From Mermis nigrescens (taxonomy: Eukaryota; Nematoda; Enoplea; Mermithida; Mermithidae), in contig JAVLUZ010000718.1 in the NCBI GenBank assembly GCA_036768485.1, forward strand, positions 213,991 through 277,990: a DNA stretch of 64,000 bases, read 5' to 3'. Below the pieces are notes generated by a model that was given only the letters and a program-made list of their open reading frames with translations, was not told where the DNA came from and did no database searches. The position numbers and the translations under genes are program-made. Positions 51,301-60,655 of the stretch are shown piece by piece (within the stretch, counting starts at the first letter, position 1; the number at the start of each line of letters is the position of its first letter).

Positions 51301-53991
51301 GTTCCGTTAAAAAACAGGTATTTTGAGATGATATTCGCATAAAACGAGTTAAATCACTTAGGTACGTGTTATTTTAAATGAAGATCATAATTATTGAGTC
51401 AAAATTCAAAGTGCAGAACAAGCGCATAAAAACACCCACAAAATAGAAGAAAATATCCATATGAAAATATAATAGCAAAGAGAAAATTATGCGATTCCGC
51501 AGATGCTCGGAGAAAGCAAATATTAATTTATATGACGAGCCAATAAATCCGTTTTTTGTCGTTTTCGAACAAGCTTTAAACATTGACTCAAGTAGTCCTA
51601 GATCACTAAAATCAACTGTCACAAAAATGACGTTGTATGGGCTTGTCTGTACCATTCAATGGTAGCTCTAAGGGCGAATTGGAAGGATTCAGCAGTAACT
51701 CATCAAGTTCCCAGCCTGTATTTTTATGCTTCAAAAATACGAATAGTGAACAATCGACCGTGATGCCATGGAAGTTTCTTACACTGCTAAATAATTCATA
51801 AGGTTACTGATCTTCTATTAAATGTATTGCACACAGTCAAACACGTGTTCCTGAAAGACACGTGATTAAGCTGAATACGGACAAAACGAAAGAAGGGGTG
51901 TGTTTTATGTTCAAGGTCAGCTTCTACAGAACATTCGTGCAATTGTGCGTTTACTTGAATTCCATTACAGTAAATCCTAATCTAGCGTGAACAATTATAA
52001 CCCAATATATCGCTACACTACTCGCCACGAATGTTTACGCTTTAATAAGCTTCTAGAGCTTGTTAGGGTTATATCTTTAACACGTCGGTCCTATTTCCGC
52101 CCACGCACGGCCGACGTGTTGAAGATATATACCTTAACATGCTCTATTTTCCTATGAAGCATATTAAAACGTAAACATTCTTGGCCGGTGTCGCACCTTA
52201 AAGTGTCCGTGCCTTAAAGTGTCCGGCCGGACACTTTAAGGTACCTTAAAGTGTCCGGCCGGACATTTTAAGGCACCTAAAAGTGTCCGGCTCTGCCTTA
52301 AAGTGTCCGGGTTACCCTGAGTATGCCATACGCATATACGCCCACGCATATCAATCGCTGTATAATTAGGTAAATAGGCATGTACATACATATATGCGTA
52401 CCTTGTACAATGTATTGAGGTACATAAATACAAACAAGCCGATGCATTACGAAGAATTCGTTGCATCGTCAGTGGCGTCGTTTAGCCAAGTTGGAGATAA
52501 AATCAATTATAAAAATAACTTTCGTGAGGAACAATCGACGATATTTACGAATTTCAGTCATAAATGTTAAGAATTTAAACTGCACACGGTTCCATTCACT
52601 CATGATTCTAAAAAGACATGCTAAGACTTCATTTTTTATATTGCCTACCAACCATGCTACCACATCCGGGCGTGGGGGTTTGGGGGTATGCACCCCCGAA
52701 AAACCAAAATATCCCCCAGAAATCCAAATCCCCCCAGAATTCAATTTTTAAAAAGTTTTTTTCGTTTTTTTCGCAATTTTTTGATGCCAATAGATAGGGC
52801 TCAATGAAAAACGTCGAAAAATGATGTTTTTTCGCCATACCACCACTTTTAAGGTTATTTTTTAACCTTTGAAAAATCTTGCACCCCCCCGGAAATTTTC
52901 TTGCTGCCCACGTACGCATGCTGCCATTCATATGTACGTGTAACAAGGGGTGCAGATTCCCATAATCGAAGTCGTAAATGTAAAAATATAAATATAAATA
53001 AACATTAATTGTTTATTCCCCTCTCCCAGATTTTGTGCAAAAACTTGCGATTTCTAGCCACTTTAGGTGCATTCTTTCAATTTTGGAATAAAAATTGAAG
53101 TTCGCGCAATCCCCCTAATGGTCGGCGAACCCCAACCCAACACTTTGGGCTGTTAAATGCCTGCAACTTTACATGGGCAGTGGGTCAAATTCTGGCAGTC
53201 AGATGGAGCAAAACTGCAAAAAACGCTAAATTATTCAATTCTACGGATCTACCAGTTTGGAGAGACTTTGGATTTGGGGTGTTCAAACCCTATCCTTTTA
53301 CGTCTACGTATGATGCCCACTCTATCCCAATGTTTAAATACATTTTTCTCGCTGTTAAGCATGTTATTGTGGCCCGGACACTTTAAGGTACCTTAAAGTG
53401 TCCGGCCGGACTACTAAGGTGCCGGACACGTTAAGGTGTGACACTGGCACTGTATGTACTTAATAGGAAGTAAAGGTTTTAAATATACTTATATAAGAGC
53501 CGTTAGTCTGATTCTCAAGTTTAGAATTTTTCGCCAAAAAAGTTCGACCTCAGAAATTATAATTTTTTTATTAAAAATCGTATTGCTGCAGTTATTGAGC
53601 AAAAATTGAAATTGCGTTCCCTTTCTAGAGAAAATAAATATGTAGTATTTCCCTTTATTTTTCATACGGTTGGCTTTCTCCTGCCAAAAAAAGACGACTT
53701 ATTATTCTTTTAAGATAATCTAAACAGACATTGTTCAGCAATAGCACTAAATAAACTCTACTCTACCCTTCATTCTCCATATCCTGTCCCGCACGACTGT
53801 ATGAATATTTGTATTATCTGATTTGATAATTGCGCCAAATAAAGTAGAAACATTTAAGAACTAACCTCCATTACAAGTCGACCTTGTGCTACCCCTGCAG
53901 CAGAAACGTCAAAATAAACTTTACTGCGCAGGGCTTCTGAACTGCTCTGACAGAATCGGAAAGAATTGCGAAAATAGCTAAGAAAACGCAT
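39305..53991 (-). CDS. PPIF: Cyclophilin (peptidyl-prolyl isomerase), mitochondrial-type, complete
   Basis: Cyclophilins catalyse cis-trans isomerisation of prolyl bonds. Five minus-strand exons give 191 residues: 53991-53866, 51244-51104, 45185-45013, 39506-39404, 39337-39305. All junctions are GT/AG and keep frame. Residues 1-23 (Arg/Ser/Phe-rich, one acid) look like a mitochondrial presequence, as in cyclophilin D. The isomerase domain starts KVYFDV. The active-site residues of human CypA are all present: R81, F86, M87, Q89, A127, N128, Q137, F139, W147, L148 and H152 (offset 26). A seven-residue insertion before TFHR, with C59, E102 and C187, marks the divergent-loop class. Introns 1-3 (2.6, 5.9 and 5.5 kb) are filled with transposons; intron 4 is 66 bp. 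Presequence targeting is inferred; a plain cytosolic role is less likely. Confidence 0.95.
39404..39506 (-). CDS. PPIF: Cyclophilin exon 4
   Basis: The first G completes the active-site Trp codon. Then [14 protein letters not shown] to [10 protein letters not shown]. The donor is CAG followed by GTTTCT, and the next intron is only 66 bp. Confidence 0.95.
39535..39795 (+). mobile_element. M1 MITE copy in cyclophilin intron 3
   Basis: It runs from CATACGTGGGCAGCACC to CACGCCAAGGTGTG. The flanks TATTTAAG and CATTTAAC look like a decayed 8-bp duplication (6 of 8). Confidence 0.87.
39916..40129 (+). CDS. Unidentified terminal exon, antisense inside cyclophilin intron 3
   Basis: A clear acceptor (AAATTTCTATCAG), 70 codons open from the acceptor to TAG, and AATAAA 17 bases after the stop. 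The reading (one base completing a codon) is [17 protein letters not shown], a middle part with [16 protein letters not shown], and a Lys/Asn-rich end [13 protein letters not shown]. The protein is hydrophilic with no membrane segment. The surrounding 400 bp carries no repeat. The length of frame on the acceptor side, the GC rise and the polyA signal support a real 3' exon, but I do not recognise the family, and upstream exons were not found. A distant PI4K2 C-terminus was considered and not supported. Confidence 0.5.
40146..40151 (+). promoter_or_regulatory. Polyadenylation signal after the unidentified exon
   Basis: AATAAA, 17 bases after the TAG stop at 40127-40129, on the same strand. Confidence 0.5.
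40276..40844 (-). mobile_element. MITE family B copy with a second MITE inside
   Basis: The ends are CATGGTTTTCTGTATTC and AAAAAAAAACACTG. The 8-bp flanks GTTAGCAG and GTTGGCAG differ at one base. The interior is inverted relative to 50244-50691 and is interrupted at 40537-40712. Confidence 0.82.
40537..40712. mobile_element. 176-bp MITE family D nested in family B
   Basis: AGGCACGTAGCTGGCC at one end and AGCTACGTGGCTGCC at the other, with AAAGGTC duplicated on both sides (40530-40536, 40713-40719). A second copy lies at about 42015-42190. Confidence 0.82.
40853..42010. other. Intron 3 sequence, nothing recognised
   Basis: AT-rich with short frames only. A repeated GAAAAACCACC word occurs near 41078-41120. 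Confidence 0.4.
42015..42190. repeat. MITE family D, second copy
   Basis: TTTTGGGGGGACCAACACCAA, then GCATAAAATAACGTTTT and a close of ATACGTGCCTGCC, matching 40537-40712. Confidence 0.8.
42195..42884. other. Intron 3 sequence with short TATAACTCATATA repeats
   Basis: Around 42510-42590 there are imperfect ATATAAC(T)GGGTAT and CTCATATA repeats. The overlapping minus-strand frames here have no recognisable family. Confidence 0.4.
42885..43705. mobile_element. Putative TIR element with ACGATGAATTTT subterminal repeats
   Basis: The left end has AAATTCATCG words four to five times in one orientation. The right end has CGATGAATTTTC words five to six times in the other. The outermost words AGGAAAATTCATCG and CGATGAATTTTCCGG are inverted copies. 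Subterminal clusters like this are typical binding arrays of hAT-like and related elements. No transposase or sure target duplication was seen. Confidence 0.65.
43706..44327. other. Intron 3 sequence, nothing defined
   Basis: Short remnants of hairpin repeats and a GTACAGAATATAC/GTACGAGTATATAC stretch. No gene. Confidence 0.35.
44328..44990. repeat. Element with CAGAGGCGTAACCAGG terminus (one end only)
   Basis: The start resembles the hAT/P-like element at 9266. The interior blocks CGTTTCTCGACGAGATCT and GCGCCGAAAATTTCTGACAT recur inverted at 48430-49130. No matching right terminus was found before the exon at 45013. Confidence 0.6.
45013..45185 (-). CDS. PPIF: Cyclophilin exon 3
   Basis: Fifty-seven codons plus TG of the Trp codon: [20 protein letters not shown] through [20 protein letters not shown]. 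The acceptor is TTTACTTCAG and the donor GTAAAT. It contains E102, A127, N128, Q137 and F139. Confidence 0.96.
45495..45658 (+). repeat. M1 MITE, deleted copy
   Basis: It starts AGGTGGGCGGCACCAAAG and passes directly from ACACCAG to AAAAAACAAAAAAATTTCG, so the central block is missing. Confidence 0.85.
45660..45722. repeat. GC-rich CCGGGCCCGG repeat G2 fragment
   Basis: GACCGGGCCC and GGCCCGGGTCCGGGCC flank an AAATTTTCTACC core. Confidence 0.8.
46149..46423. mobile_element. 275-bp hAT-like MITE
   Basis: The ends CAGTGTTGCTAACC and GCTGACAACACTG are inverted. The 8-bp flanks ATACACAC and ATACACGT match at 6 of 8. The interior has repeated AAAAACCTC words. Confidence 0.75.
46510..47981. mobile_element. 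hAT/P-like non-autonomous element, copy 2
   Basis: Colinear with 9266-11146 but without the nested family B MITE. The left end AAGAGACGTAGCC has decayed; the right end is CCTGGCTACGCCTATG. A perfect direct repeat GCAATAGT (46502-46509, 47982-47989) brackets it. Confidence 0.85.
48165..48265. repeat. GC-rich CCGGGCCCGG repeat G2, inverted copy
   Basis: The reverse order of 25595-25692, ending GGTACCCGGTCGATCCC-like sequence next to GGTACC. Confidence 0.8.
48430..49130 (-). repeat. Inverted relative of 44328-44990
   Basis: It shares GATTTCGTCGAGAAACGTTC and GGCGCTT(C/T)G-type hairpin remnants with the other copy in reverse order. Boundaries are not sharp. Confidence 0.5.
49453..49650 (+). mobile_element. 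Mariner left-end fragment
   Basis: AGGGTTGATCAAAAAGTTAC followed by about 180 bp matching the outer arm of the element at 29373. The right part and all transposase sequence are missing. Confidence 0.85.
49651..50235. other. Intron 2 sequence, nothing recognised
   Basis: AT-rich, with short frames only. Confidence 0.4.
50244..50691. mobile_element. MITE family B, intact copy with perfect target duplication
   Basis: The ends are CAGAGTTGTTTTTTTTG and AAAAAACACTG. TTTACACT is duplicated exactly at 50236-50243 and 50692-50699. The right arm carries CTTTGTACATGTACAAAG, an 18-bp palindrome, and the left arm GTACATTTTGTACAC. Confidence 0.9.
51104..51244 (-). CDS. PPIF: Cyclophilin exon 2 (with divergent loop)
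   Basis: The acceptor is TGTTCTTTTAG. Forty-seven codons: [20 protein letters not shown], then the loop [14 protein letters not shown] and [13 protein letters not shown]. The donor is CAG followed by GTAATT. It holds C59, R81, F86, M87 and Q89. Confidence 0.96.
51250..52028. other. Intron 1 sequence, nothing recognised
   Basis: A 93-codon minus-strand frame (51655-51374) has no family resemblance and lies wholly inside the intron. I take it as chance. Confidence 0.4.
52029..52180. mobile_element. Near-perfect fold-back MITE, 152 bp
   Basis: GAATGTTTACG...CTTTAATAAGCTTC at the left mirrors GAAGCATATTAAAACG...TAAACATTC at the right, and the centre repeats this with ATCTTTAACACGTCGG against CCGACGTGTTGAAGAT. 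The hairpin would have a loop of roughly 20 bases. It abuts element X copy 2. Confidence 0.8.
52184..53448 (-). mobile_element. TIR element X, copy 2 (contains an M1 insertion)
   Basis: The inverted counterpart of 23048-24092: the ends GCCGGTGTCGCACCTTAA and TTAAGGTGTGACACTGGC, with the CCGGACACTTTAAGG array at each end. An M1 MITE at 52663-52916 interrupts it; copy 1 shows the uninterrupted site. Confidence 0.85.
52663..52916 (-). mobile_element. M1 MITE inserted in element X
   Basis: It runs from CATCCGGGCGTGGGG to TTGCTGCCCACGTACG. CATGCTACCA (52653-52662) and CATGCTGCCA (52917-52926) flank it, while element X copy 1 has a single CATGCTACCA-equivalent (reverse strand near 23575). That fixes the element ends to within two bases. 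Confidence 0.9.
53449..53864. other. Intron 1 sequence next to exon 1, nothing recognised
   Basis: AT-rich. No repeat was defined. Confidence 0.4.
53866..53991 (-). CDS. PPIF: Cyclophilin exon 1 (start and presequence)
   Basis: The start is AAAATG. The first 23 residues begin [20 protein letters not shown], then [11 protein letters not shown] to GRLVME. The donor is GAG followed by GTTAGT. This ATG was chosen because the frame upstream has no better-placed start and the arginine-spaced leader is typical of mitochondrial import. The promoter was not recognised; no TATA box is evident. Confidence 0.9.
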
Positions 53992-55370
53992 TTTCGTCTG
54001 AAAATAATGGATTTTTAACATTACTACTCACTTGAAACATATGCGATGTAAGCGAGCAAAAGAAATCAAAATCAACAGCACTACAGACGCACGTTAAAAA
54101 GGCATATGGGATAATCTTTGCACAAGACTTGGTAGCATACATGGACAAAGGTCGGTCTTCCCATCGATACTGGCTGCGAAATTATTTGGTTGGGTGTCCT
54201 TCTACAAAATGGTTGTTTAGTTGGTTGTTTAGTGGTAGATTGGATAAGTACTGGTTGTTTGATTGATTTGATCATTGACTAGGTTGGTCAGTCATTGATT
54301 AATTAGTTGATTAGTTGATTTTCGAATGGTTTCCACGATTTTCCTGGATTCATATTCCTTTTTCTAGTTGACTGATTTTAGAATGATTTTTGTGTATTTC
54401 CATGATTTTTCTTCGATTTGTTTAGCATTTCTAGACTTTCCATTGATACTGGCAGTGGCAGGTCTTCCCATTGACACCGATCCGACTCCCATTGATACGG
54501 GATTGAATGAACTCGCATGGTTTGTCCATATATGTATGCTTGGTAGGGAGTTTTCACATGTAAAGTGTTAAGGCTCGAAATTTTGGAAGGTTCCCTGGTC
54601 ATTTTTAGGAAGGAGGGGGTAAATAACCCCCATTTTTAGCCGAAAATAGAAAAAGCACCTAAAGCTGGTCAAAAGACAAGTTTTTTTGCCTGAAAATTTG
54701 AAAGGGGCTTAAAATTTTATAACTCTGGGGGATGGGATTGACCGACTGTGAGTCCTCAACCACAATTTTTAATATTTAAAAAAGCTGCTGTTTTGAGCGT
54801 TTTTAGCGATCTTTTTGCTCAAACGTGTCAAATGTTAGGCGCTTTACTTCAATTTATTGGTACTCATTTTTGACTACCTACATTTTGTTCAATTTAATCG
54901 ATTTAATGCATATTTTTCCAAAAATTTTTCATTGATCGGAAACACCAAAAATAGCGTTTTTGGCGCATACTCAGCGTTTTAAGCCCAAAAAAGCATTGTA
55001 GAAAAAATTTTTGGTTACACCCCTAAATTTCCAATTACCTAACACTTTTTGGCCTATTTGACAAAATGCATGCTGTCGCATAAGTAAAACAGGCAGAAAC
55101 AGATTGAAAAACAATAAAGCAGAAATATGAATACAGCTCGTGCCAAGAATAAACAACGCTGTGCTAGGTAAGGCAATGCTCTTGCTTATGACCAAGGTTT
55201 ATTCTCCAAGTTCAAATACCTACCTTTTAGATTCTCCCATGTTAAGCAGAAACCTTGGTAATTAAAGAAGAATAAGCCTATTACTGATACGCAACTGATA
55301 AAAATACAAGACCAACGATAATTCATATCAATTCGTATGTTGTATACGTATTAGTACCAGGATGTACGTA
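53992..55370. other. Upstream of the cyclophilin gene; low-complexity patches
   Basis: 54190-54330 is rich in GTTGGTTGTTTAG and TTGATTAATTAG words. 54130-54500 repeats CCCAT(C/T)GATAC. A short stretch near 55095-55215 is an inverted relative of 57940-58020 (CAGCTCGT..CAAGAA). No gene was recognised. Confidence 0.45.
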
Positions 55371-56520
55371 CCGTTTTTTTCAATTTTTGGTCTATTAGTC
55401 GATCAAAATTTTGAAAAATGGAAAAAAAATTTGGAAAATTTGCGTAATGCAAAAATGAGTTTTAGAGAGGTAAAAATTTCAAAATAAAAGTTTTTCGGCG
55501 CTTTGCACCGGACCAATTTAATTTTATTACTTGTTAATATTGATGTTTAGGCCGCGCTGCGCCGATTGCAGCACTTTTATCAACAACTTGCACTAGAACT
55601 TCACTATGATGGAAAATCCTCTTCTGCTGCATAAATAGACAGTTTTTGTAATGGAAAAATACCGTTTAAAGGGGTAAAATTTCAAAATTTCCTAGTGCTT
55701 CGCGCCGGACTGATTTAATCTCATTACTTGTCATTAATAGTTAGGCCGCACCGTGCCGATTGCAGCACTTCTATTGCAAAAACGCGTTTTAATTTGAAAA
55801 TTTTCCGGCTCTTCGCGCCGGATCGATTTAGTTTTATTACTTGTTGTTATTGACATTATAGACCAGAACCAAAATTTTTTTCCACATTTTTTTCTTTTTT
55901 TCCACCTTCTTTTGTAGAGTATAAAATCTTTCGAAAATAGAGCGCCCGTTTTCAAAAATCACTCCTTCTCAGTAGAAAATGTTATGTAGCATATGTTGGC
56001 GGTAAAATGTACACTTTGTATTGTGTATAAAATTTTGCGCTTTACTAGAAATATCAGGCTAAACTTAAGGATATGGTACTTTCGGAAAAGGTGCAAAACG
56101 AATACGGAATGTCAAAAATTTTTTGCCAAAATGGTAGAACATGATAAATTGAAGCGCGGAAAAAAATTTGGTGAAAATCTGAGCCATACTTGCAAAGTTG
56201 CAGGCAACTCTCGATTTGAGTGTTGTGTGGGACGATTAAACGGCTCGACCAAGGACTTACACATTTGTCAGAAATAAATAATATGGGCTGAAATTACGGA
56301 AGGAAGCATAGCAATGAAGGAGAAAAACGAAAAAAAAGCGCGGAAAGCTGTTTGAAATTTTAAAAAACTTTAAAAAAAATTCATACTTTTTTGCATGTTT
56401 TTTCGGTTTTACTCGATAAGATATACGAAAATCTAAGTTTTTGCTTCTATTATACTCAGGCTTAGGCTTAGTATATCTGAAAATGTGTTTCAAGCTGCTT
56501 AGGTCGAGGTCGCTCCCGCT
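55371..56520. repeat. Hairpin-module repeat region 1
   Basis: Repeating modules of (C/G)GCGCTTCGCGCCGGA followed by ATTTAATTTTATTACTTGTTA occur near 55495, 55690 and 55805. These are the reverse of modules at 57020-57190 and 59355-59760. A 94-codon plus-strand frame (55993-56277) and its neighbours show no family resemblance. Confidence 0.65.
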
Positions 56521-56655
56521 CAGGTCAATGTATTGATGCTTAGGTCGATGTATAGATGCTCAGATTGATGTATAGATGCTCAGATCGATGTATAGATGCT
56601 TAGGTCAATGTATAGATGCTTAGGTCGATGTATAGATGCTTAGGTCGATGTATTT
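56521..56655. repeat. 20-bp minisatellite TAGGTCGATGTATAGATGCT
   Basis: Nearly seven tandem 20-bp units with substitutions (CAGATCGATG, TAGGTCAATG variants). The preceding 56498-56520 has a degenerate start. Confidence 0.95.
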
Positions 56656-56699
56656 AGGTCGACATAAATTGGGTATCTACATGTGATTCTGCATTCAGC

Positions 56700-57900
56700 T
56701 GTTTGAATTTTCAATTACTTAGGTCGAGAAGATGCTTAATTAGGTCGAGAAGAGGCTAACTAAAGAAACCCATAGCTTTTGTAATATTGAACATAGACGG
56801 ATGAAATTTCTTTTCCGTGCTCTTTCAACATGTTCTCAGTACTGAGCAAAAAAATCCGCTCTTCTGAAGTTTATTTGTTAGTGTTCTGAAAGTACCATAT
56901 TCTTAAGTTACTCCGAGATATCACGATCAAATACTTTATTTCTGTTAAAAATTGATTTTCCTACCATCAGTAGAGCATTTTAGCCGATTTCTGAAGTCGC
57001 TTTTACAATAAAAGCTAAATAATTAATCAATATGGAGCGAAGCGCCAGAAAATGTTGAAATTCTACCTCTAAGAAAGCATTTTAGCAATACAAAATTGTT
57101 TAAATCCACCGCGGCCTAAACATCAATAATACAAGTAATAAAATTAAAATCAGTTTGGCGCGAAGCGCCAAAAATTTTTGACACTTTACCTGTCTACAAC
57201 GTATTTTTGCATTACAAAACCATGCAGAAGATGAGAATTTTTAATCACAGTGAAGTTCTAGAGCAAGTTGTTGATAAAAGTGCAGCAACCGATTCAGTGC
57301 AGCCTAAACATCAATACAAGCCAAATTGCATAATAAAATTTAATCGGTCCTGCGCAATTTCGGCACTTATACAGAATAACAACAGCTGTTGTGCAAAGTA
57401 TAGTCGCAACAGTTATTGATGTTTTTCAAACCTCTTGATTTTTCTAGGCATAGGCTTAGATTTGTGTGGGTGGTAGTACTCCCGCTTAGGTTGGTATTGC
57501 TCCTGCTTAGGTCGGTATCACTCCTGCTTAGGTAGAAATACAGGCATTAGTTTGTCTGATGACGTCATAATAGTTTCTGTACTGTAGAAGTACCACAATT
57601 TTAGGCGCTTTAAGACGCATTTTTACATTTTAAAAATATACAAATATTTACCTGCAGAAGATGATGATTTTCAATCATAGTGAAATTCTAGAGCAAGTTG
57701 CCATGCTGCAATCGGCGCAGCGTGGCTTAAACATTGAGTATGACAAGTATAAAATTAAATCGATCCGGAAAATTCTGACAGTTTACCTCCCTAAAACGCA
57801 TTTTTACATTAAAACATTTTCGAGTAATGCCAACCAAGCCCAAAAGTTTTTCCATTTTCCAAAATTTTGGTTAGAAGTAGACCCAAAACTGGAAAAGTGC
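56700..57900. repeat. Hairpin-module repeat region 2 with short minisatellite
   Basis: Modules around 57030 (GGAGCGAAGCGCC), 57157-57169 (GGCGCGAAGCGCC) and 57700 (CGGCGCAGCGTGGC) share CCTAAACATCAATA and AGTTCTAGAGCAAG words with region 1. At 57478-57535 there are 24-bp units containing CTCCTGCTTAGGT. No gene. Confidence 0.65.
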
Positions 57901-58170
57901 TAAGTTTGACATAAAATTAGAAAATCTAAAACTAAACATGGAGAATAAACCTTGGTCATATGTAAGAGCACTGCCTTTATGACCTTGCGCAGCAATGTTT
58001 CTTCTTGGTACGAGCTGTATTTGTATTACTGCTTTAATGTTCTTTATTCTGCATTCTACATTTTCCACGACTGTACATTTGTTCTTCTTCAAATGTTTTT
58101 GATGACGTACTTTCGCTGTTGCAATAAACTTTAAACTTTCAACTTTCAAATAATACAATTACAGACAACA
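57901..58170. other. Spacer
   Basis: It contains an inverted relative of 55095-55215 (GGTACGAGCTGTATT). Nothing else was recognised. Confidence 0.4.
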
Positions 58171-60023
58171 ATGGCAACCAGTGTTGCCAGGTCCCAAAAT
58201 TCAGATTCTCCTGCACAGAGGTAAAATTGGGGAAAAATTCTCCTGCAATTCTCCTGAAAATATTTTGATTCTCCTGAAAATTCTCCTGGCTCATATTTTG
58301 CAGGAAAGGTTGTACAGCAGATCTACAATTGTATGTACACATGCATATCAAGCATGCTCAGGCCAATTTACCTTGGTTCACCCAACTATTTTATTCTGAT
58401 CTCTTGCCTGTTAATCCTAAGGACACTCAAGGCTAAATAATGAACATTAATTCTCTCACAAAAAGCTCATGGAGCATATCTGCATTATACAGGCAGATGC
58501 AAAAATAATGGAAGACTAATGCTGCACCACAAAGTATAACATTTTATTCAACATCAACAGCTGACAAACATTCAATAACAGATTCCTGATCTTCATCAGG
58601 ATATACTGCTCAAGGGCCTAAGCTAAAGAGGTCGCATTGTTTACAATACACATTATTCGAAAAAACAGTTTCTGTGCTTAAAACAGTGACCGCCAATTTT
58701 CAGTTGCACTTTCATCATCAAAAATTTCTGAAAAGAGCCCTGTTTGCAATGTCTTTTGAAAAAATAAATAATACTTTATTACAAATTGTATGCACTTCAG
58801 TAGCAAGCAAATCCTTACGTTTTGAGATATATCAAAAAAATGTTTATAGGCGCTTTGCAAACGTCTATGAAACTGATAAAAACAATTAGACGGTGTGTCA
58901 AGCTATGTATTTCTGCACTTCGTGATATTAAGTGAATAAATGAATGAATAAATGAATGATTTACTACGGAAGCACGAAACTTATTTGGATATAGTTATAA
59001 CTTAACTCTTAGGTCTTAACCACCGTTTTTTTCCAGCGATTTGGTTGACATTATAGACCGAACCCAAAAGTTTTTTCCACTTTTTCTGACTTTTTTCCAC
59101 GTTTTATGGGAGGTCTAAAAACGTTTAAAATAGAGCGCCTGTGTTGAAGAATCAGTGTTTTTTAAGTAGAAAATTTTATGTACACATGCAATAGCGGTGT
59201 TTGATGCTCTTTTTGTTTGAAAATTTCGCGCTCTACAAGAAATATCACGATCAGTATATGTTATTTATGTTGTAACTTGAATGTCCTTCCTTCAGTAAAG
59301 CATTTTAGCAAATTCTGAAGTCGTTTTTGACAATTAAAACTATAATTTATCAAATGGCGCGAAGCGCCAGAAAATTTTGAAATGTTAGCTCTCTAAATCA
59401 TTTTTGCATTACAAAAACTGTGCAGAAGGTGAGGATTTTCCATTGTAGTGGATTTCTAGGACCAGATTATCGATAAAAATGCTGCAATTGGCGCCGCACG
59501 GCTTAAACATCAATAGCAAGTAAGAATTAAATAAATTCGGGGTGAAGCGCCGAAAAATTTTTGTAGTTTCACTTCTCTAAAACGCATTTTTGCATTACAA
59601 AAACTAACTGAATCCGTGCAGAAGATAAGGATTTTCAATCGTAGTGAAGTTCTAGACCAGATTGTCGATAAAAATGCTGCACTTGGCGCGGCGCGGCTTA
59701 AAGATTAATAGTAAGTAAGAATTAAATCAATTCGACGCGGAACGCCGAAAAATTTTTGAAGTTTTAACTCTCTAAAACGCATTTTGGGTATCATTCGAGA
59801 AAAATGAGTTTCGGAACCAGCAAACCGCGATAGGAAAAGCATAGAGGTGCTAGAACAAACGAAGACCAGCCAAGTGGCAAACGCGGAAAGAAAACCGGAA
59901 CGTTCAAGCTGCAAAGCTGATGGAAATATGACAGAGGAAAGGCGAAGCAGAACTAGTGAAAGAGTGAAGCGATCCTGAACCGATTAGTCATGTGATAAGT
60001 TTATTTGGAATAATAAAGAGACA

Positions 60024-60655
60024 TGCAGATGTGTTTGACTCCTCGTAACGCATTATACTGTAACATATGTTTACTGCATTAGTGTAAAGGACCAGGAAGT
60101 AGGTAATTTTTACCCCCATGAGGTGGGTGTGGGTAAATGTGGGACGTTCAAAGTACAATGAAACAGACTATATGGAATAAAAAACAGACATGCGGATGTG
60201 TTTCATTATACTGTAGAATATAAAGTAAATAGCATAAGTTTAAAGGACATTTACATAAAATCATGAAGTAGGTAATTGATAACACCATGTAATTTTTACC
60301 CCCATGAAGTGTGTGCGGGTAAATGTTGGACGCTGAAAGTACAATGAAACAGACTATATGGAATAAAAAACAGACATGCGGATGTGTTTTACTGCTTGTA
60401 ACTCATTATACTGTAGAATATAAAGTAAATAGCATAAGTTTAAAGGACATTTACATATAAACATGAAGTAGGTAATTGATAATACCATTAGGCGGATGTG
60501 TTTGACTCCTTGTAACTCATTCTACTGTAGAATATCACGTTTACCGCATTAGTTTAAAGGACATTTACATAAAATTATGAGGGAGGGAATTTTCAACCCC
60601 AATAGGTTTGTCCGGATAAATAAGGGACATTAAAAGTTCAATGAAACAGACGATT
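60024..60655. repeat. Tandem array of four 114-186-bp units
   Basis: Units restart at GC(A/G)GATGTGTTT (60024, 60192, 60378, 60492) and share TTATACTGTAGAATAT, AAAGGACATTTACAT and CAATGAAACAGAC. The last unit is the most diverged. Confidence 0.88.

Noticed and set aside
51374..51655. 93-codon minus-strand frame in cyclophilin intron 1
   Set aside because: No family resemblance, no splice signals that fit, and ordinary AT-rich composition.
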